Source: an uncultured Sphingomonas sp. (GTDB lineage: Bacteria; Pseudomonadota; Alphaproteobacteria; Sphingomonadales; Sphingomonadaceae). Taken from it: 64,000 nucleotides of DNA. The notes beneath the pieces are model-generated. The model did not search any database. It was given only the letters and a program-made list of their open reading frames with translations, and was not told where the DNA came from. Location: the NCBI RefSeq assembly GCF_913777625.1, contig NZ_CAJYTI010000010.1:301095-365094 (forward strand), given 5' to 3'. This document shows, in pieces, positions 59,428 through 64,000 of the stretch. A program made the translations under genes and the position numbers. The stretch's first letter is position 1. Each line of letters opens with the position of its first letter.

Positions 59428-61791
59428 TCACGCGAGCGCGCGGCTCGTTTCGTTACCGTTTCGTGACGCAAGCGCGCGCACTTCGGCCACCGGCAACGGC
59501 CGGCCGAAGTAGAAGCCCTGCGCGCGGGTGCAGCCAAGCGCCTGGACCATCTGGTGCTCGACTTCGGTTTCCACGCCCTCGGCGGTGGTCGCCATGTTCA
59601 GGCTCTCGGCGAGCGCCACGACGGCGCGGATGATCGCGATCGCCTCGCGCGTGCCGCGGGCGGCGGACTGGACGAAGCCGCGGTCGATCTTGATCGAGCT
59701 GAACCGGGTATGGGTGAGGTAGCCGAGCGAGGAATAGCCGGTGCCGAAATCGTCGAGGCTCAGCCGCACCCCCAGATCGAGGATCTGTTCGAGGACGCGC
59801 ACCGCCGCCGTGCCTTCGCGCAGGAACACGCTCTCCGTCACTTCCAGCTCGAGCCGATCGGGTGCCAGGCCGGACTCGGCGAGCGTCTCCGCGACGAGCG
59901 TGGCGAAGGCGGGATTGTGGAGCTGCTCGGGGCTGACGTTGATCGCGATGCGGGCGGGTTCTTCCCAATGCGCGGCCTCGTGGCAGGCGGTGCGCAGCAC
60001 CCATTCGCCGATCGCGCCGATCAGCCGCGCCTCCTCGGCCAGCGGGATGAACTTGGACGGCGGGATCGCGCCGAATTCGGGGTGGGTCCAGCGCAGCAGC
60101 GCCTCGAAGCCGATCAGCCCGCCGCTGCGCGCGTTGACCACCGGCTGGTAGGCGAGCTGCATCTGCCCCTTGTCGACCGCGGCGCGCAGCGCGATCTCGA
60201 GCACGCGGCGTTCCTCGGCGGCGGCATGGAGTTCGGGCTCATAGGCGTGGAATACGCCGCCGCCCTTGTCCTTCGAGCGGTAGAGCGCGAGATCGGCCGA
60301 GCGGACCAGGGTTTCCGCCGTGCGGCCGTCGAGCGGGGCGATCGCCAGGCCCACCGACGCGCCGATATAGAGGGTGTGCTGGTCGAGCGCATAGGGTTGC
60401 GACACCGCATCGATGATGCCTTGGGCGAGCCGTTCGACGCGGCCGCTGTCGCGGGCGTCGCGCACCACCACGGCGAACTCGTCGCCGCCGAGCCGGCCGA
60501 TCATCTCGTTCTCGCTCACCAGCTGGCGCAGCCGCTTGGCGACGTGCTGGAGCAGCCGGTCGCCGACCGGATGGCCGAGCGTGTCGTTCACCGCCTTGAA
60601 GCGATCCAGGTCGATCATCATGAAGGCGCAGCGGCCGCCCCATTTGTCCGATTCCGCCATCGCGGCGGCGAGCGCCTCGTTGATGTGCAGGCGGTTGGGC
60701 AGGCCGGTAAGCGCGTCGAACCGCGCCATGCGGTGGATCTGCTCGGTCGCGCGGCGCTGCTCGGTGATGTCCGAATTGACTCCGCGAAAGCCTGAAAAGG
60801 CGCCGCGCTCATCGAACTTCGGGCTGGCGGACATCTGCCACCAGCGCCACTCGCCGTCGATCTCGATCGGCACTGCCAGGTCCGCAAAGGGCTCGCGGCC
60901 CTTCAGCCGCTCGGCGAGTGCGTGGAACTCGGGGGTGAAGCGCCCGCTCTCCCAGGCCGGGCCGGCGAGCAGCTGGAGGAACGGCATGCCAGCGAGCGTG
61001 GCCGGATCCAGCCCGCGGGACGCGGCGAGCCGCGGGCTGGCCCGGACGACGCGGCGCTGGGCGTCGATCTCCCACAGCCAGTCGGAGCCGGTATCCTCGA
61101 ATTCGCGGAGCAGCAGGCTCACCGTCTGGTCGCGTTCGGCCAGCGCGATCTGGTTGGCCCGCAGCAGCACCAGCGAGCGGGCGCGGTGATGCGCGCCGGT
61201 GCCGAGCAGCAGCGTCAGCAGCACCGCGGCGCCGGCCAGCAGCGGCGACCCTACCAGGATCAGGGTGAGCGTGCAGGTCAGGCCCAGAATGCCGATGAAG
61301 CTCAGGCTGGCCAGCGGCAGCACGCCGATCGTCATCGCGGTGGCGGTGAGCACCAGTGTCGTCGCGGCCCAAAGATCCAGGCTCGCCTTGGCGGTCGCAA
61401 CCGATCCGAAGGCCAGCGGCAGGATCGACCAGGCGATCCCCATCGCGATTCCCTCGGGCGCGGTGTGGCGGATGTCGCGCAGCGTCGCGGTCAGCGCATG
61501 GCCGTCGCGCCAGCGCAGCCGCCGCAGCGCCGCCCAGCCGGCGGTGCCGAGCACCAGCGTCATCCAGCCGAACAGCAGCAGATGCGGAGCGAGCGGCGCC
61601 ATCGCGAGCGCGGCAAGGGCGGCGCCGGCCGCATGCGCCGAAAACAGCAGCAGTGCAGATCGGCGCCCGGCATCGAGCTGCGCCGCGCGCATCCGCGCCC
61701 AGTCGATGCCGTCCTTGGGATCGCGCAGCGCCAGCAAGGCGCGAAGATCGACGCGCGGCTGGGTCAGCGACGTTGTCGTGGAACTGCTCAC
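59428..61791 (-). CDS. Membrane-bound diguanylate cyclase/phosphodiesterase (PAS-GGDEF-EAL)
   Basis: This 787-residue c-di-GMP enzyme starts at GTG 61789-61791. About six membrane helices lie in residues 45-205, followed by a PAS domain (about 225-345, FEDTGSDWLWEIDAQRRVVR). The GGDEF domain comes next (FDALTGLPNR; RLGGDEFAVV near residue 434), then the EAL domain (FEALLRWTHPEFGAIPPSKF near 564; DDFGTGYSSLGYL; TAEGVETE). Both active-site signatures are intact, so either activity is possible. The ribosome binding site is weak. A perfect inverted repeat lies about 50 bases upstream. Confidence 0.93.
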   Translation of the reverse strand: MSSSTTTSLTQPRVDLRALLALRDPKDGIDWARMRAAQLDAGRRSALLLFSAHAAGAALAALAMAPLAPHLLLFGWMTLVLGTAGWAALRRLRWRDGHALTATLRDIRHTAPEGIAMGIAWSILPLAFGSVATAKASLDLWAATTLVLTATAMTIGVLPLASLSFIGILGLTCTLTLILVGSPLLAGAAVLLTLLLGTGAHHRARSLVLLRANQIALAERDQTVSLLLREFEDTGSDWLWEIDAQRRVVRASPRLAASRGLDPATLAGMPFLQLLAGPAWESGRFTPEFHALAERLKGREPFADLAVPIEIDGEWRWWQMSASPKFDERGAFSGFRGVNSDITEQRRATEQIHRMARFDALTGLPNRLHINEALAAAMAESDKWGGRCAFMMIDLDRFKAVNDTLGHPVGDRLLQHVAKRLRQLVSENEMIGRLGGDEFAVVVRDARDSGRVERLAQGIIDAVSQPYALDQHTLYIGASVGLAIAPLDGRTAETLVRSADLALYRSKDKGGGVFHAYEPELHAAAEERRVLEIALRAAVDKGQMQLAYQPVVNARSGGLIGFEALLRWTHPEFGAIPPSKFIPLAEEARLIGAIGEWVLRTACHEAAHWEEPARIAINVSPEQLHNPAFATLVAETLAESGLAPDRLELEVTESVFLREGTAAVRVLEQILDLGVRLSLDDFGTGYSSLGYLTHTRFSSIKIDRGFVQSAARGTREAIAIIRAVVALAESLNMATTAEGVETEVEHQMVQALGCTRAQGFYFGRPLPVAEVRALASRNGNETSRALA

Positions 61792-61840
61792 GTCGCGGGC
61801 ATAGCCGCTATGAGGTTAGCGAGAGGTTAGGCTGATAGCG

Positions 61841-61864
61841 AAATGAACCTGAACAGGTTCATTT
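61841..61864. promoter_or_regulatory. 24-bp perfect inverted repeat
   Basis: AAATGAACCTG and its complement CAGGTTCATTT are separated by AA. It lies about 50 bases upstream of the GGDEF-EAL gene and about 68 bases after the acyl-AMP ligase stop, both on the minus strand. It could be an operator for the first or a terminator for the second. Confidence 0.5.
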
Positions 61865-61899
61865 CCTCGCCGCTGTGGGAACAATGTCGCACCGGGCAT

Positions 61900-61923
61900 C
61901 CGGCCGGGGGGCGCCCCGGCCGG
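61900..61923 (-). terminator. GC hairpin after acyl-AMP ligase gene
   Basis: A perfect 10-bp stem CCGGCCGGGG/CCCCGGCCGG with a 4-base loop starts nine bases beyond the ligase stop. No T-run follows. Confidence 0.5.
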
Positions 61924-61931
61924 GAACCGGT

Positions 61932-63698
61932 TCAGGCGGCGATCGCGTAGGGCTTGATCTCGCCGTTCAGATAGAGGTTGCGCGCCTTGGCGCGGCTGAG
62001 CTTGCCCGAGCTGGTGCGCGGCAGGGTGCGCGGCGGCACCAGCTCGACCACGCAGTTCATCCCGGTGACCGAACGGACGCGTTCGCGAATCTCCTCGCGC
62101 AGGCGCACGCGCTCCTGCTCGTCCGAGGTGCGGCACTGTACCAGCACCGCCGGCGTTTCCTCGCCGCCGGGCGTGGTGATCGCGAAGGCGGCGATGTCGC
62201 CCTGCTTGAAGCCGGGCAGCTGCTCCACCGCCCATTCGATGTCCTGCGGCCAGTGGTTCTTGCCGTTGACGATGATCATGTCCTTGGCGCGGCCGACGAT
62301 GTAGATATAGCCTTCCGACATATAGCCCATGTCGCCGGTATCCAGCCAGCCATCGGCCATGCACGCCTCGGTGGCGGCCTCGTCGCGGAAATAGCCGACC
62401 ATCACCGACGGGCCCTTGCACCAGACCTTGCCGATCGCCTTTTCGGGGAGCGGCGTGCCGTCTTCCTCGCGGATCTCGATCGTCATGTCGCGCACCGGCT
62501 TGCCGCAGTTGACGACCGCGCGGTAGCGCTGCGGGCGATCGGCGCGGGCGGTACCGCCGGAGAGCTGGGTCTCCTCGACCAGCTCGACGACGATGCCTTC
62601 GCCCGGCGGCATGATCGAAACCGCCAGCGTCGCCTCGGCCAGGCCGTAGCTCGGCAGGAAGGCGGTCGCCTTGAAGCCGGCATCGGCAAAGGCGTCGACG
62701 AAGCGCTGCATCACGTCCGGGCGGATCATGTCGGCGCCGTTGCCGGCAAGGCGCCAGCGGCGGAGGTCGAAGCGCTCGCTCGCCTTGGTCTGGCTCGACA
62801 TGCGGCGCGCGCAGATGTCGTAGCCGAAGGTCGGCGAATAGGAGATGCTGGTGCCCGGATTGCGGCTGATCAGATCGAGCCAGGCGAGCGGACGCCGGGC
62901 GAAATCCTCGGTCTTCATGTAGTCGGTCGACACCTGGTTGGCGACCGGCGACAGGAAGCAGCCGACCAGCCCCATGTCATGGTACCAGGGCAGCCACGAG
63001 ATGCAGCGATCCTTGGCCTCCAGCTCCATGCCGTGGCTGTGCGCGGCGAGGTTGTTGAGCAGCGCATGGTGGGTGATCGCCACGCCGTGCGGGAAGCGGG
63101 TGGAGCCGCTCGAATATTGCAGATAGGCGATGTCGTCCGACTTCGCCTGCGGCAGCACGGTCTCCGGCGCAGGGCGCTGCGAGAAGGCTGCCCAGTCGAT
63201 CCCGTCGACGTCGGTCAGGCGCGCCGCCTCTGCGCACATTGCGCCGATTTCGGGCGGGTAGATCAGCAGCACCGGGTCGCAGCTTTCGAGCTGGACGCGC
63301 AGCTGGTCGATATAGGACTGCGCGCCGCCGAAGCTCGTCGGCAGCGGCAGCGGTACCGGCCAGGCACCGGCATAGATCACGCCGAAGAAGATCGCGGCGA
63401 ACTCCGGCCCGGTCTCCGCGATCAGCGCGATGCGATCCTGCGGCTGGATACCGGCCGCGATCAGGCGGCGCGCCTGCTCCAGCGCGTCGGCACGCAGTTC
63501 GGCAAAGGGATAGGGCCGCGCGAGCTTGCCGCGCGCATCATGGAAGTTCAGGCCGCGCACACCCTGCGCTGCATAGTCCAGCGCAGCGCCCAGCGTTTCG
63601 AAATCAGCGAAACGGCGCGGGAGCGTATCTTCCGTGGGCGTGGGCGCAGGCGCTGCCATATCCACTGTTTCGAGCGATCCCGTTTCGTTCAATACCAT
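61932..63698 (-). CDS. Fatty acyl-AMP ligase (FadD32/FAAL type)
   Basis: This 588-residue adenylating enzyme activates a fatty acid with ATP and usually hands it to an acyl carrier protein. The start is ATG 63696-63698 (MVLNETGSLETVDMAAPAP); the frame extends further but overlaps the recX start region. Family motifs are YLQYSSGSTRFPHGVAITHH (P-loop), SWLPWYHDMGLVGCFLSPVA, AFLPSYGLAEATLAVSI, GWLDTGDMGYMSEGYIYIVG and SSGKLSRAKA with the catalytic Lys. The FAAL-type insertion after YSPTFGYDICARR is present. In sphingomonads a related enzyme acts in sphingolipid synthesis, but no serine palmitoyltransferase gene is in the window. It is divergent from recX. Confidence 0.88.
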   Translation of the reverse strand: MVLNETGSLETVDMAAPAPTPTEDTLPRRFADFETLGAALDYAAQGVRGLNFHDARGKLARPYPFAELRADALEQARRLIAAGIQPQDRIALIAETGPEFAAIFFGVIYAGAWPVPLPLPTSFGGAQSYIDQLRVQLESCDPVLLIYPPEIGAMCAEAARLTDVDGIDWAAFSQRPAPETVLPQAKSDDIAYLQYSSGSTRFPHGVAITHHALLNNLAAHSHGMELEAKDRCISWLPWYHDMGLVGCFLSPVANQVSTDYMKTEDFARRPLAWLDLISRNPGTSISYSPTFGYDICARRMSSQTKASERFDLRRWRLAGNGADMIRPDVMQRFVDAFADAGFKATAFLPSYGLAEATLAVSIMPPGEGIVVELVEETQLSGGTARADRPQRYRAVVNCGKPVRDMTIEIREEDGTPLPEKAIGKVWCKGPSVMVGYFRDEAATEACMADGWLDTGDMGYMSEGYIYIVGRAKDMIIVNGKNHWPQDIEWAVEQLPGFKQGDIAAFAITTPGGEETPAVLVQCRTSDEQERVRLREEIRERVRSVTGMNCVVELVPPRTLPRTSSGKLSRAKARNLYLNGEIKPYAIAA

Positions 63699-63819
63699 TC
63701 TTTTTCTCGTGCCCCCGTGAGGTAGCAGGTCGTTGTGCCCCCACAACGCAGTTTTCCGCAGTGGCTCTGCTACGCAGTATCGTTCAAAATCGGTTGGCAG
63801 TGTGGCACAATCAAGGCGC

Positions 63820-64000
63820 ATGCCCCAACCGTCCCGTCCCAAGCCACCGCTCGTCGCCGCCGATCTCGATCGGCTGGCGCTGCGTTATGTCGAGCGTTTC
63901 GCCACCACGCGCGCGCGCCTTGCCGCCTATCTCGTGCGCAAGCTGCGCGAGCGCGGCTGGGCGGGGGAGGGGCCGCCCGATCCCGAGGGCGTCGCCGAGC
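63820..64000 (+). CDS. recX: Regulatory protein RecX (partial, N-terminal)
   Basis: The N-terminal 60 codons start at ATG 63820 and run off the right edge without a stop. The visible stretch (DLDRLALRYVERFATTRARL, then RKLRERGWAGEG) matches the first helical repeat of RecX, which modulates RecA filaments. It is divergent from the acyl-AMP ligase across about 120 bases. Short coverage limits certainty. Confidence 0.75.
   Translation, partial: MPQPSRPKPPLVAADLDRLALRYVERFATTRARLAAYLVRKLRERGWAGEGPPDPEGVAE

Overview
The window looks like a chromosomal segment of a GC-rich sphingomonad (Alphaproteobacteria, probably Sphingomonas or a close relative). This is inferred from the RNA polymerase and ribosomal protein sequences, three large TonB-dependent receptors, a PEPxxWA-CTERM protein, a fatty acyl-AMP ligase and recX. 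No species call is made.

The backbone is the conserved cluster tRNA-Trp, secE, nusG, rplK, rplA, rplJ, rplL, rpoB, rpoC. All of it lies on the minus strand and in the canonical order, but in five pieces: tRNA-Trp (58309-58385), secE-nusG (36332-35579), rplK-rplA (31868-30740), rplJ-rplL (15363-14410) and rpoB-rpoC (5672 to beyond base 1, where the window cuts rpoC at its active-site motif). Blocks of mostly unrelated genes fill the gaps.

Block 6194-14327 carries an acyltransferase, a TonB receptor beside an alpha-amino-acid-ester-hydrolase-like enzyme, two tandem paralogous membrane proteins and a proline-rich membrane protein. Block 15904-30551 carries a double-HTH terminase-small-subunit-like protein, an orphan MbtG-like N-hydroxylase with a ribbon-helix-helix regulator, a chemotaxis receptor, a three-gene TadG/TadE operon, two divergent TonB receptors and a small secreted protein. 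Block 32134-35464 carries an AI-2E family transporter, small stress and secreted proteins and a PadR pair. Block 36611-57776 carries DedA, a GH127-like glycosidase and then the least ordinary part of the window.

That part (40038-57776) holds a LuxR/MarR double-HTH regulator, an aerolysin-like pore-forming protein, a protein ending in about six copies of a 24-residue repeat and an asparagine-synthetase/lasso-cyclase-like enzyme. Convergent to these run a 3450-residue beta-rich protein and three tandem paralogs of about 240 residues. None of the putative effectors has a recognisable signal peptide. I read the region as a candidate toxin or modified-peptide locus; its function is not established from sequence alone.

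Beyond the tRNA are a PEPxxWA-CTERM protein, a GGDEF-EAL protein, a fatty acyl-AMP ligase and the start of recX. Three long GC-rich palindromic repeats sit in the gaps of the split ribosomal/RNA polymerase cluster, including the rpoB-rpoC spacer, and several strong hairpin terminators separate the blocks.
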